DNA of 64,000 nt from an uncultured Aquimarina sp. (GCA_947500505.1 CANMSL010000009.1:62001-126000); one strand, 5' to 3'. Counted from the first letter of the stretch, positions 44,880-54,590 are shown. The notes: generated by a model from the sequence alone, not told the origin. Made by a program: numbers and translations.

Positions 44880-46283
44880 ATGAACAGATTTTTGTTGTAC
44901 AGCTTTCTTTTTCTGACTACTGTATCTCACGCGCAGGAAAAAGACTCTATTACATTAAATTTTAGGGAGTATTTAGGCTTTGTGAAGAAGCACCATCCTG
45001 TTGCTAAACAAGCAGAATTGAATATCAGTGTAGGGGAAGCAAATTTGTTGAAATCCAGAGGAGGTTTTGATCCTAAGATTGAAGTAGACTATGATCGTAA
45101 AAAGTTTGAGGGCTCAGAATATTATGATTTGCTCAATGCTACATTCAAAGTACCTACCTGGTACGGTATTGAGCTGAAAGCTAATTTCGAACAGAATGAA
45201 GGGATTTTTCTGAATCCTGAAAGAACTGTACCTGAAGAAGGACTCTACAGTGCCGGAGTATCCGTGCCTATTGCACAAGGATTATTGATTAATGATCGAA
45301 TGGCAGCGCTTAAAAAAGCAAAACTGTTTAGAGAACAGACCAAAGCAGATCGCGATCTATTAGTCAATGAGATTTTATACAATGCATCACTTGCATATTT
45401 TAATTGGCTTGAAGCATATAATGAAAAAGAAATCTATCAGAATTTTTTAACCAACGCCAGAGTCCGTTTTGACGGGGTGAAAAGAAGTGCCCTGGTAGGG
45501 GACAAAGCAATTATTGATACTGTTGAAGCAAAAATTACAGTAGAAAATCGCCTATTAAGCCTGGAGCAAGCAAATGTAAAATTGATGAAGTCAGCGCTAG
45601 AACTTTCGAATTATCTATGGATCGGTAATAATATTCCTGTAGAGCTGCAATCTAATGTAATTCCGGATAATGACGTGGATGCTGTGATCGATCAGACCTT
45701 GCAAATTCAACAAGCATTGTTTACAGAAGCTGATTTGGTAAATCACCCTAAACTTAGGTCACTAAATTATAAGATAGAAGGATTGCAAATAGACCGAAGG
45801 TTAAAAGCAAACAAACTATTACCAAAAATTAATTTGGAATATAATTTTCTAACAGCATCACCAGAGATGGCCAATTCTTTGAATACGGCTGATTATAAAG
45901 GTGGAGTTACTTTTCGATTTCCATTATTTTTAAGAAAAGAGCGTGGTGAGGTAAAGTTGGCCAAATATAAAATACAGGACAGCCAATTCGAATTAGCAAG
46001 CATACAGGTGCAGATCGAAAACAAAATAAATGCCATCAATAATGAACTGGAATCTTTTAAAACACAGAATAATTTAATCGCCAGTATTGTAACGGATTAT
46101 ACTACCTTGCTTAGAGCAGAAGAGCGCAAATTTAGTTTTGGGGAAAGCTCATTATTCTTAATTAATTCCCGAGAAAGTAAATTGATTGATGCAGAGCTGA
46201 AACGTATTCAATTGCAGAATAAATATTTTGGTACCAAAGCAAGGTTGTTTAAGAATTTAGCAGTAAATCCGGAGAATTTATAG
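44880..46283 (+). CDS. TolC-family outer membrane efflux protein
   Basis: A 467-residue outer-membrane channel with signal peptide MNRFLLYSFLFLTTVSHAQ. It shows the TolC/OEP arrangement of two repeats with long helices (VKKHHPVAKQAELNISVGEANLL; LNEILYNASLAYFNWLEAYNEKE; NHPKLRSLNYKIEGLQIDRRLKANKLLPKINLEYNF) and a late strand typical of the family. It is the third export gene after ABC and HlyD and starts four bases after the HlyD stop. The missing piece is a dedicated cargo gene, which is not found nearby. Confidence 0.92.
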   Translation: MNRFLLYSFLFLTTVSHAQEKDSITLNFREYLGFVKKHHPVAKQAELNISVGEANLLKSRGGFDPKIEVDYDRKKFEGSEYYDLLNATFKVPTWYGIELKANFEQNEGIFLNPERTVPEEGLYSAGVSVPIAQGLLINDRMAALKKAKLFREQTKADRDLLVNEILYNASLAYFNWLEAYNEKEIYQNFLTNARVRFDGVKRSALVGDKAIIDTVEAKITVENRLLSLEQANVKLMKSALELSNYLWIGNNIPVELQSNVIPDNDVDAVIDQTLQIQQALFTEADLVNHPKLRSLNYKIEGLQIDRRLKANKLLPKINLEYNFLTASPEMANSLNTADYKGGVTFRFPLFLRKERGEVKLAKYKIQDSQFELASIQVQIENKINAINNELESFKTQNNLIASIVTDYTTLLRAEERKFSFGESSLFLINSRESKLIDAELKRIQLQNKYFGTKARLFKNLAVNPENL

Positions 46284-46296
46284 CATAATTAACTTT

Positions 46297-46589
46297 TTAA
46301 CTTCTGAATGTACACCAATAAATGATAGGTATACTCACCCTTATTCTGAACCCCTGAGCCAATAGCAAACTAACTTTAGGGATTTTCTCCTGTTTATAGC
46401 GATTAAAACAATCCTCTACGGGTGTTTTTAGGCCTCCGACTAATTGATCTAAAGGGCTAGACCTCTAAATATAGATTTTTTGACGCTTAATTTTTGAGCA
46501 TTGCACCTTGACCTTAGAGTACAGACCCTTAGAATATATCTTCTATATTTAAAATCACTCACACGAACCACTTTTTGATAGGCTGTCAT
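46297..46589 (-). pseudogene. Possible transposase remnant
   Basis: Within the 450-base gap the minus strand holds two short open frames: one starting at ATG 46589 (MTAYQKVVRVSDFKYRRYIL, then RVCTLRSRCNAQK), and one at 46297-46464 (SPLDQLVGGLKTPVEDCFNR). The CTLRSRCNAQK part recalls the Cys-rich segment (C-P-L-R-x-x-C) of IS1182-like transposases, but the rest does not match well enough for an assignment, and both frames are interrupted. No inverted ends were found. Confidence 0.25.
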
Positions 46590-46738
46590 ACCTCTATGGG
46601 GTATAGCTATTAGTAAAGTAGAAGGCCGATACCTAGTAAAAGAAGAAAACAGGTAGAATCCCCCATTTTTTTATAAAAAAAGCATCCATAATTTTATCCT
46701 CATAAATACAGATAGTTATTAATCATAAAAAGTTCCCC

Positions 46739-47146
46739 ATGATGACAACTACGTTTTCTGAGATGGTAAAAGAATTTATAACTGATGGTAATACCAGTGC
46801 TATTCCTAATCCTGCGCAATCCGGATATTTATGTATGCCAGCGGATTTTTTATCAGAGTTGTTACGATTTGTCTCCATGATGCAAGTGATGAAGGTAGGT
46901 GTGAGCAGTGAGATAGCCAAGATAAAAAAAGACCTGAAAATAGTTAATCAGTTTCTAAAAGAAACCAATACTCAAAATAAATTATACATCATCATGGTAG
47001 AGGCGGTACATCGTATTGAACATATTTGCGTTGTAGAAGGAGAGCGCGCACAGGTAGAAGGAAAAGTGTCTTTAACAGAAACCTATGCATGGTCTATAGC
47101 AGGATGTAAATTGTTTATAGAATACATAAAATTAAAGGAATCGTAA
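46739..47146 (+). CDS. Hypothetical protein
   Basis: A 135-residue soluble protein, mostly helical, starting MMTTTFSEMVKEFITDGN. It includes GYLCMPADFLSELLRFVSMM and a helical region KIKKDLKIVNQFLKETN. No signal peptide or motif was recognised. An ATG pair at 46739 and 46742 gives alternative starts. It follows the transposase-like remnant, and the neighbourhood is decayed, so horizontal origin is possible. Confidence 0.55.
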   Translation: MMTTTFSEMVKEFITDGNTSAIPNPAQSGYLCMPADFLSELLRFVSMMQVMKVGVSSEIAKIKKDLKIVNQFLKETNTQNKLYIIMVEAVHRIEHICVVEGERAQVEGKVSLTETYAWSIAGCKLFIEYIKLKES

Positions 47147-47159
47147 ATAGCATCTGATT

Positions 47160-48383
47160 TTGAAATTTTTACTTAGCCCTCAGAATAGACTTATTTCAAT
47201 AAAAACGACATTGCTTCTATTCGTTACAGTATTGTTTTCAAATTGCAACAAAGATGAATCGTTCCAAAGTTAACTGGAAAGAATAATTACTGATTATAGC
47301 AACTAATCATCTATACATTATGATCTGAATTTTAAAATCTACTATCTTGATCATACGGAAACAACCTATACTTCTGCAAAAACCTTTAGTAGTAAGAAAA
47401 AACAGATTCTCTTTACAAAGTGTACATTTGGTATTCGAGGAAGGATAGTACTAATGACTACATTAAATATTATGACACCAACTCTTTCTATATCATTAAC
47501 AGTAACAAAAAAGAGGTGGTGAGATTTGATCCGTCTGACCATATTACTTATGGATTTAGTAAAAATTTTGATGGAAAATTATTGAGGACTTACTTTCTTC
47601 ATAATACAAGTCTGAACAAATTTCTTCGGGATTCTATCTATACAGCAAATGTCTCTAAGGAAGATAGTCTTATAAAACTAAAGGTTCTTTATCCCGATGG
47701 AGGCGTAGTAATTAATAAGACAAAAGAAATTTTATTTAAAGCTTCAGAAAATTCGATCACAAGAATAATTTTTCGAGCTGAATTAGATAGCCTGTGGGAC
47801 TACAATGAAAGGAACTTGAAGAATATGCAATTTAATAAGGATACCAAAAAAGAACTGGAAGAACAATTTCAGGCTATAACAAAAGATTACAGCTTTATAG
47901 AATATCATCCGCCTTCAGAAAAAGAAAAGAAGCCATTAGAAATAGGACAAAAGGTGATAAATTTTGAAGGAGAATATATACCAAATAACGCTTCTAAATA
48001 TAACCTAACAAATTTTTCAGATCATGTTGTCATTCTAGATTTTTTGGTACAGAGCTTGCCCACCTTGTACCAAGTCGATTCCTCAGTTAAATAGGATATA
48101 TTCAAAATATAAAGATCGGAACATAAAATTATTTGGATTAAATGATATAGATACAGATTCGGTTTCTAAATCAAAACTATTGCCGTTTATTCGCAAAGAG
48201 AAGATGGCCAATCACGTTGTACTAATAGATATATCCGTTTCCGAAAAATATAGGGTAAGAGGTTATCCAACTTTATGTATTATAAATAAAAATGGTAAAG
48301 CCGAATATGCCAAATTAGGATATTCTGAAAATTTAGAAAAAGAAGTTGATAGCGTTCTGAATAAGATGAAACAGCAAAATTAA
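47160..48383 (+). pseudogene. Decayed thioredoxin-like lipoprotein gene
   Basis: Parts of one secreted redoxin are spread over three frames. A TTG start at 47160 gives the SPII signal (LLLFVTVLFSNC), then an in-frame TAA at 47271 and another shortly after; the frame moves near 47418 to VYIWYSRKDSTNDYIKYYD. Within a run of six T at 48040-48045 it moves again: the plus-one frame reads FWYRACPPCTKSIPQLNR with the redox motif CPPC, where normally WCxPC is seen. It ends at 48383 with the typical redoxin YRVRGYPTLCIINKNG. The gene is therefore dead or a mosaic of errors. Confidence 0.8.
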
Positions 48384-48550
48384 GCTATTCACTGTTAAAA
48401 GCGCAAAACTATGTAATACAAAAGATAAGCTAACAGCTGTCAAAACTGTATTGGTCCTTGATAACTGAAACTTCAGACCCAAATATAGTTTTCCAAAAAA
48501 ACATTTCCATAAAAAAGTGTTTCTTTGTAGGAAATATATGATACAGTCCA

Positions 48551-49591
48551 TTGATTAAGTTGCTACAAAAAATACCACGAACTATTCCGGCAGAGATAAG
48601 AAAAGACTCGTTTAAGGATGCACTACGATTAGCATTGCAATCCTCAATTTCGGCAGCGATCGCTTTTTTGGTCATGAATTATTTTGATCTTCCGGAGGCT
48701 TTTCTGGCAGTAATTTCTGCGGTGTTGATTGTAGAACCTAGCATCGGAGATACCTTCAACCAGGCAAAAGGCAGGGTGATGGCCACCATTGTCGGTAGTA
48801 TCGTGGGGTTTATATTTGTGGCCGTTATTCCGTGGGGATTCGGTACAGCCATTTCATTAATGGTCACGATGTTCCTGATGAACGGTATTGCCAGTTATAA
48901 ACCTACCTGGAGATATGGAGTAGTGGCAGCTGTTGCTCTGGCTTTAGGTTCAGAAAATAGTGCTTTGGCCACATCAGTGGATCGACTGATCGCTATTGGA
49001 GTGGGAATTGGTATTGGTATCCTGATTACATCAGTTCTATGGCCACAAAAAGCGAGTAGCAGAGCCAATAATTATCTGAGAAAAGCACTGAATGCCGCTT
49101 GCGAAAGATTCGAAATTGCTTATGAAAACAGTACAACTTCTGATAAAGAAGATGCAGATAATGTAGCGGATGACTTTTATACCAATCTGGGGAAAGCAAA
49201 AAATGTAGCAAGAGTGATCAGAAAAGGGTCTAAAGAGTCTGTTCTAAAACAAATTGATGCTGTAGAAAAACTCTATAATTCAATTTTGATAATAAATCGG
49301 GTGGGAATAAACGCAGATACGACATTGTTATCTGAAGATGCCGGAATAGAAAATGATTCTGAAAGGTTTAAAAAGAAAGCCTGTGATATCATTAAATCAT
49401 TCGTAAATCGGGAAGAGGTGTCGGATGAAGAAATTAAGGACTTTGATAAACTAGCACTACGTGCAAAAGAAGATGTAAATGCTAAGAGCGATGATAAAGA
49501 GCAAAATATGTTTCGTCACGCGTTTGTTTTTGGCATTACTGAAATCAACGATAGCCTTACTACCCTAAAAGAACTCCTTAAAACAACGTAG
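48551..49591 (+). CDS. FUSC-family integral membrane protein
   Basis: A 346-residue protein of the aromatic-acid exporter/FUSC type. Residues about 25-165 hold several hydrophobic segments, including LQSSISAAIAFLVMNYFDLPE and AVISAVLIVEPSIGDTFNQAKGRVMATIVGS, the classic FUSC core with the ExxxxGDTxxxAxxR pattern. The remainder is a charged helical cytosolic region. The start at 48551 is TTG; a later internal start cannot be excluded. Cargo is unknown. Confidence 0.8.
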   Translation: MIKLLQKIPRTIPAEIRKDSFKDALRLALQSSISAAIAFLVMNYFDLPEAFLAVISAVLIVEPSIGDTFNQAKGRVMATIVGSIVGFIFVAVIPWGFGTAISLMVTMFLMNGIASYKPTWRYGVVAAVALALGSENSALATSVDRLIAIGVGIGIGILITSVLWPQKASSRANNYLRKALNAACERFEIAYENSTTSDKEDADNVADDFYTNLGKAKNVARVIRKGSKESVLKQIDAVEKLYNSILIINRVGINADTTLLSEDAGIENDSERFKKKACDIIKSFVNREEVSDEEIKDFDKLALRAKEDVNAKSDDKEQNMFRHAFVFGITEINDSLTTLKELLKTT

Positions 49592-49935
49592 TTATTATTG
49601 TATTTTGATATGCTGATCAACTACAGATTTTTCTATATCTCTTAACATATATAATTGGTATTTAGTGGGATGGTGAAGGTGGCTTCAGAAGTATATTTCT
49701 TGTATAAAATCTGCAGTATGGGATAACAAAGCTCATAGACCGTTAAGGTATATTTTTTAATATACTATTTATTTTTAACACTTTGAGATTTTGTGTTTTT
49801 AAAATTATTGTATGTTTTTATAAATTTAAATTATTGAATATCAATGATTTAAAAAATTATAGGAAAGTAATCGTTTTATATATTAATAGTATTACTATTA
49901 AATATTTGTTAATGACCATTGATTAATCTAAATAA
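49592..49935. other. Intergenic region with a terminator-like hairpin
   Basis: The 344 bases between the FUSC and DUF2490 genes contain GTATATT (49748-49754) paired with AATATAC (49759-49765) over a TTTT loop and followed by TATTTATTTTT, a weak terminator-like element. No further gene or repeat was seen. The DUF2490 promoter probably lies in the AT-rich end. Confidence 0.4.
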
Positions 49936-50676
49936 ATGCTATTTTTGTTTAAGTATTTAACTTATAATTTAAACAAATTGAGAAAGGTTTATTTAGTCAT
50001 CTTAGGTATTTTTATTTCATTTGCACAAGCCAGCGCTCAGGGACCTGATGAATCCCAGTTAGGTGCGTGGTATATGTATTTCTATAATACGACTTTCAAA
50101 GAATCGAATTGGGGTATCCAGGGAGATTTACAATATCGAGATTGGCGTGGTTTGGGAGATAGAGAACAACTATTATTACGTTCCGGAATTACCTATACGC
50201 CGACAGATTCCGGTGTAAAGTTTACGCTTGGTTTTGCAAATATTACAACTGGTCAATATGGAGTTGATATTGATAATCCCGTATCAGAAAATCGTATTTA
50301 TCAAGAAGCACTATTTTCTAACAGTATATTAAAGAAGTTACTTCTAACTCATCGTTTTAGGTATGAACAGAGGTGGGTAGAGGATCAGGATTTCAGAACT
50401 CGCTATCGCTACAATTTGTTCGTAAATATTCCTTTTAAAGGATATGCTCTAGATAAAGGGACACCGTATTTTGCTTTTTACAATGAATTATTTATCAATG
50501 GTGAGCGCTCTATCGGTAATGACAGAGAAGTACAATATTTTGATCGTAACAGAACATATCTGGGACTAGGATATGCTATAAGCAAAGGGCTTAGGATTCA
50601 GTTAGGATGGATGGAACAGACCACAGTGAATTGGCAGAAGGGACAATTACAGTTTAGCCTTCACCATACTTTTTAA
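49936..50676 (+). CDS. DUF2490 outer-membrane-type protein
   Basis: A 246-residue exported protein with an unusually long N-terminal segment before the signal helix (YLVILGIFISFAQASAQG). The mature part is the DUF2490 domain: LGAWYMYFYNTTFKESNWGI, DLQYRDWRGLGDREQLLLRS and the barrel-style ending LGYAISKGLRIQLGWMEQT. DUF2490 proteins are predicted small beta-barrels of unknown role. The 26-base gap suggests co-transcription with the carbonic anhydrase. Confidence 0.85.
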   Translation: MLFLFKYLTYNLNKLRKVYLVILGIFISFAQASAQGPDESQLGAWYMYFYNTTFKESNWGIQGDLQYRDWRGLGDREQLLLRSGITYTPTDSGVKFTLGFANITTGQYGVDIDNPVSENRIYQEALFSNSILKKLLLTHRFRYEQRWVEDQDFRTRYRYNLFVNIPFKGYALDKGTPYFAFYNELFINGERSIGNDREVQYFDRNRTYLGLGYAISKGLRIQLGWMEQTTVNWQKGQLQFSLHHTF

Positions 50677-50702
50677 ATTTTTAAATTTTAAACATTAAAT
50701 AT

Positions 50703-51470
50703 ATGAGAAAACTTTTTTTACCATTGGCAACAGTACTAGGAATTCTATTGATAACTTCCTGTCAGGAAACGAAAAAAGCTGAACCTACAGTACAGCAACC
50801 CCAGCAGGAATTAGTAGAAGAAAAAGTGGTGGGTAGTATTCTTACAGCAGAAGAGCAAGCAGGAATGACTCCTCAGGAAATTATTGGAAGATTGAAGAAA
50901 GGAAATGAGAATTTTATAAATAATAATTTGACACAAAGGGATCACTCCGAGCAACGAAGAAAAGCGATGATCGGTCAATTTCCAAAAGCTATCGTGTTAT
51001 CTTGTGTAGATAGTCGTGTTCCTGTTGAGGATGTTTTTGATTTAGGAATTGGTGATATTTTTGTTGCGAGAGTAGCAGGAAATATTGAAAACGCAGATAT
51101 CGTAGGATCTATGGAATTTGCTACGGCTGTAGCCGGTTCTAAGCTAGTGATTGTTATGGGGCACACTGCGTGTGGTGCCGTAAAATCAACTATTGATAAG
51201 GTAGATGCAAAATCTTTGGGGATGAACTCACTCGCAGATTTGATTGATGAAATCGAACCAGCTGTTGTAGAAACAGAAAATGAAGGAGAGCGTAGTTCGA
51301 AAAACGCAGCATTTACTAACTTAGTTATTAATAATAATGCAATGCGAACCGTAAAAAATATTCGTGAAGCATCGCCTACTATGGCAAAAATGGAAGACGA
51401 AGGCGATATCATGATTCTTTCTGCTGTTTACGATATGGAAACTGGCAAAGTAAGTTTCAATAACGATTAA
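50703..51470 (+). CDS. Beta-class carbonic anhydrase, lipoprotein
   Basis: A 255-residue enzyme interconverting CO2 and bicarbonate. The SPII signal is MRKLFLPLATVLGILLITSC. The beta-class motifs are clear: the first zinc region ALSCVDSRVPVEDVF (Cys and Asp-Arg dyad; the variant before it is VLSCVDSR), GNIENADIVGSMEFA, and the second zinc region GHTACGAVK (His and Cys). It is exported and lipid-anchored, unlike the mostly cytoplasmic beta-class enzymes, and follows the DUF2490 gene. Confidence 0.93.
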   Translation: MRKLFLPLATVLGILLITSCQETKKAEPTVQQPQQELVEEKVVGSILTAEEQAGMTPQEIIGRLKKGNENFINNNLTQRDHSEQRRKAMIGQFPKAIVLSCVDSRVPVEDVFDLGIGDIFVARVAGNIENADIVGSMEFATAVAGSKLVIVMGHTACGAVKSTIDKVDAKSLGMNSLADLIDEIEPAVVETENEGERSSKNAAFTNLVINNNAMRTVKNIREASPTMAKMEDEGDIMILSAVYDMETGKVSFNND

Positions 51471-51498
51471 CATTTGTTATCGAGATACTCGATATTAT

Positions 51499-51534
51499 AA
51501 GTTCCTGTACATTTAATGGACAGGAACTTTTTGT
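51499..51534 (+). terminator. Terminator of DUF2490-carbonic anhydrase unit
   Basis: AAGTTCCTGT (51499-51508) pairs with ACAGGAACTT (51520-51529) around 11 bases and is followed by TTTTTG. It lies 28 bases after the stop. In the remaining gap to 51833, the only frame is a 46-codon one from ATG 51673 with no clear coding character. Confidence 0.8.
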
Positions 51535-51833
51535 GTGCGGTTGCTGCATTAATTCCTTAGAAAACCAATCGATTACCAGTCCTGATATTGCTAACTATAG
51601 AATCACAATCAAAAAGGATTGTATTTCATCGGAAAGAATTAGTTTGATCAGATTTAGAATGTAAATTTAGTAATGGATTCATTGTATCGATTTAATCTAC
51701 CACCAGAGGAAGATGTCATTCTTAGAAATACAACGATTACTATATTTTATACGCTGATTACATCTCATAGTTATTTTAATATTGGAGTTCACAGTATTTT
51801 AGTAAACATATAAAAAGAGGTGTTATAAAAGAA

Positions 51834-51864
51834 AAAAGGTAGCGAATTGAAACAGCTACCTTTT
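51834..51864 (-). terminator. Terminator of the amber-interrupted lipoprotein gene
   Basis: AAAAGGTAGC (51834-51843) pairs with GCTACCTTTT (51855-51864) and the flanks are A-rich on the left and T-rich on the right. It lies 25 bases beyond the minus-strand stop at 51889 and may serve both directions. Confidence 0.75.
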
Positions 51865-51888
51865 CTTTATTAATATAATATTTTATTT

Positions 51889-52710
51889 TTAATTCGCAGG
51901 GATGATAACCGAGACCTTACCGTTTATTACATCTCCGTTTCGTAACTTCATATTGCAAAAAATCAGGGTTATCCTTTCGCCATCATTGTTTACAAACAAT
52001 TCAGTCTCCGCAGTAGAATCACTATTGTCAATTAATACCTGGTTAGTTGATTTTACAAGTTCTCTCTGGATGTGAGTGAGATCAAATGCATAGTCTATAC
52101 CAAAATATTGTCCTGTTTTTGGGTATCCGCCGTTCAATTCGTTAAAATTAATCTGAAAGATATCCGGCCAGATTCCAAATCTAAAACCAATATTTCCTTC
52201 ATCACAGCAATTAGGATCTGTTATGGTCACATCGGCTTCTCCCCAGGTTCCTGAAATACTGTAATAATTATCCCGCTCATACGAGCAGGGAACAGCAGAA
52301 GTAGTAAAGGATTTCCAATCGGTCTCTTCCGAAGGGCCATTTTTTGTAAATGCCGTATACTAATAGGTTGTATTTGGAGTTAACCCATCGAACGCGTGAC
52401 TATAATTATAAAAACCATTATAATAGGCTACCTCTTCTTCGAGTTCGATCACTTGATCATTACTGGAGTCCTGCGCATTTCCGCCTCTGAATATAAAACC
52501 TACTGTATATGTGTCTGGTTCTTGAAAAACAATATTTTCGTAATCAATAAAACCATTAAGTGTTACTGAGTTTTGAGAAATATACGTAGTATAAGACCGT
52601 ACACAGGGAGCGTCATAAATTGCATCTTCATTTCCGTCACTAAAGAGATCACCCTCATTACAGGAATATAGTACACACATAAGACATAAAAAAGTAAGTA
52701 ATTTTTTCAT
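51889..52710 (-). pseudogene. Secreted lipoprotein gene with internal TAG
   Basis: One reading frame of 274 codons with a single TAG at 52360-52362. The N-terminal part has the SPII signal MKKLLTFLCLMCVLYSC and a fibronectin-type-III-like pattern ending FDGLTPNTTY; right after the TAG the frame continues YTAFTKNGPSEETDW, so Trp in the expected TTYWYTAF context was probably changed from TGG to TAG. The C-terminal half (VTITDPNCCDEGNIGFRFGI, RELVKSTNQVLIDNS) keeps normal coding character. Either an inactivating mutation, suppression, or a sequence error; the last cannot be excluded. Confidence 0.75.
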
Positions 52711-53426
52711 TTGGGGGAGATTGTTATTAAAATTGGCTACAAAAATGCAGTGTTTAAATCATTTACAACGGTAAATAATACCTGAAAAAGAGAACAAACA
52801 GTCTGAATGCTTTTACCAAGGATATGAGCTGTAATTCTAAGTTGACGTTAATCTGTTTTAGGCAGCATAGTAAAATAAGATTCACATAATCTCTCAGGTA
52901 ATTGGATCAAATGCCAAAGTCCATTATTTCTGCAGCAATCAAGGAGAGTGTTTTGATGAAATGAAAAGCAGTCCTTTAAAAATAACGATACCCTAATTCA
53001 TAAAATATAGCGGTTCTTTAAGTTTTACACCTTGTTTTTTAGGGGTATTTTCCCTTTTTTTAAAAAGTTATTTAACCTTTTATGAAGGATGTATTTCCCT
53101 TAAAAATAATTTCAATATTATGATAATCAATTAGTTGTATTTTTTTAAAGTTTTCGGTTATATCGAAGCTATTTTAGAAGATAGATTTTCAAGGTATATT
53201 TGAGCCTATCCTACATCAGTCTTACAAACCGCGGTGTTAGCCTGATGAAAATCACAATAAAACTACCTGCAAAAGGTACGAAGTCCCAACAGTGTATTGC
53301 ATCCTAAAGACCACCCATCTTAACGGGGCAGCAATAGCATTAAATGTTGTTTCATTTATAAAGATTGATGTAATGCAGTAAAGGGATATTACTAACTGAA
53401 TGTTGTACTATTAAAACCACAACCAA
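52711..53426. other. Large intergenic region with tandem motif
   Basis: No gene was found in these 716 bases. Two imperfect copies of one motif occur: AGGGGTATTTTCCCTTTTTT at 53041-53060 and AGGATGTATTTCCCTTAAAA at 53087-53106. The first copy has a small AGGG/CCCT stem with T-rich flanks. The remainder is AT-rich with short GC-richer patches near 53230-53330. The promoter of the metalloprotease gene should be in the right-hand part. Confidence 0.4.
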
Positions 53427-54287
53427 ATGAAAAATCTAAAATTATGGGCGTTTTGCGCTATTATGACAGGATGCTTTATATCTTGTCAAAAAGAAGACAT
53501 CTCTGACACCGCTTTAGAAGGGGTAGCAGAACAACCCACCAAATCACAGCTCGATAAACTGTTTAAAATGGGGGTAAACACAGAAGAAGTAACTATAGAG
53601 GATATTCTGTTGCCAGATGGATCTAAAATAAAATACCTGGTATCGGGGGATATTACCATTCCTGTCAATGATCTGAACAAATATCCGGATCTGGTATCGG
53701 GAGAAGGGGATAATAAGCAATATCGATCGGATTATATTGTAGCACCACAGCATAGGAACATACGCATCCTTGGTTGGACAGGTACAGGTTCAAGTTTTGA
53801 TCTGACTCCCAAAATGCAAACCGCATTAGCTTGGGCAGTGGCAAACTATAATGTTTTACCAAACACACTGAATTTTACGCTAACCTATGGTAACGATCAA
53901 TCGCAGGCAGATATGGTAGTGTATAGAGTTATTGGAGGCGCAGGTGGATCAGCCGGATTCCCAACAGCAGCAGGCAGACCCAATCGGTATGTGCGTATTA
54001 ACTCCGGACTGGACAGCAATACCTATAGTCTAAACGTAGTAGAGCACGTGGTTGGTCACGAAATAGGTCATAGTGTTGGCTTTAGGCATCAGGACTGGTA
54101 CAATCGTTGGAGCTGTGGATATACCGGATCACTTCCTGCAGAACCATCAGTAAGCCCGGCCGCGATCTGGATTCCCGGCACACCTTGGTCTCCGTATGCA
54201 GATTCTATTATGTTGGGTTGCTTCAATACAGGAGAGGACGGTGAGTTTACGCCTTCAGATGTAACAGCATTGAATATCCTATATTAG
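53427..54287 (+). CDS. HEIGH-type (M57-like) metalloprotease lipoprotein
   Basis: A 286-residue exported protease. The SPII signal ends AIMTGCFISC. The catalytic zinc motif is EHVVGHEIGHSVGFRHQDWY (HExxHxxGxxH with a following Asp) about residues 210-230, which places it among the metzincins close to the M57/DAHM group, with a likely Met-turn at residue 263-270 (SIMLGCF). A propeptide-like region lies between residues 30 and 100. It is likely an extracellular enzyme whose partners are unknown. A strong hairpin follows. Confidence 0.86.
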   Translation: MKNLKLWAFCAIMTGCFISCQKEDISDTALEGVAEQPTKSQLDKLFKMGVNTEEVTIEDILLPDGSKIKYLVSGDITIPVNDLNKYPDLVSGEGDNKQYRSDYIVAPQHRNIRILGWTGTGSSFDLTPKMQTALAWAVANYNVLPNTLNFTLTYGNDQSQADMVVYRVIGGAGGSAGFPTAAGRPNRYVRINSGLDSNTYSLNVVEHVVGHEIGHSVGFRHQDWYNRWSCGYTGSLPAEPSVSPAAIWIPGTPWSPYADSIMLGCFNTGEDGEFTPSDVTALNILY

Positions 54288-54351
54288 ATCATACAATTTA
54301 TAGATGACTCGTTAGTATAAATGACGTTACGTCTATCATATAAGATATAAT

Positions 54352-54420
54352 CACACATTCATTTTGCCCGGTCAGCATTCTACGGATTGGCTAAAATGAA
54401 TGTGTGTTTTATTTAGATGA
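54352..54420 (+). terminator. Long-stem terminator after the metalloprotease
   Basis: CACACATTCATTTT (54352-54365) pairs with AAAATGAATGTGTG (54403-54416), a 14-bp stem with a 37-base loop, then a T run. The loop holds GCCCGGTCAGC. The rest of the 303-base gap to 54591 shows nothing recognisable. Confidence 0.7.
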
Positions 54421-54590
54421 CCTCAAGAGTCTTCCCCCTGAAATGCTGATGAAAGGAAATAGTATTCATTTTGTCTACTATAAACTTTGGATATGCATAA
54501 TTCCTATGTATTTTTAGTACAACTAAGTTTAAGGTTGTATAATCTCTAATTTTTAGTATCATTATAAGAATGCTTCACTAAATTAAATCC

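Noticed and set aside
51673..51813. 46-codon ATG frame after the carbonic anhydrase
   Set aside because: No signal, motif or conservation clue, and base composition equals the surrounding gap.
52888..52955. Glycine-riboswitch-like string TCTCTCAGG followed later by GGAGAG
   Set aside because: The halves appear in the wrong order for one aptamer and no second aptamer or partner arms were found. It is over 450 bases from the next gene.
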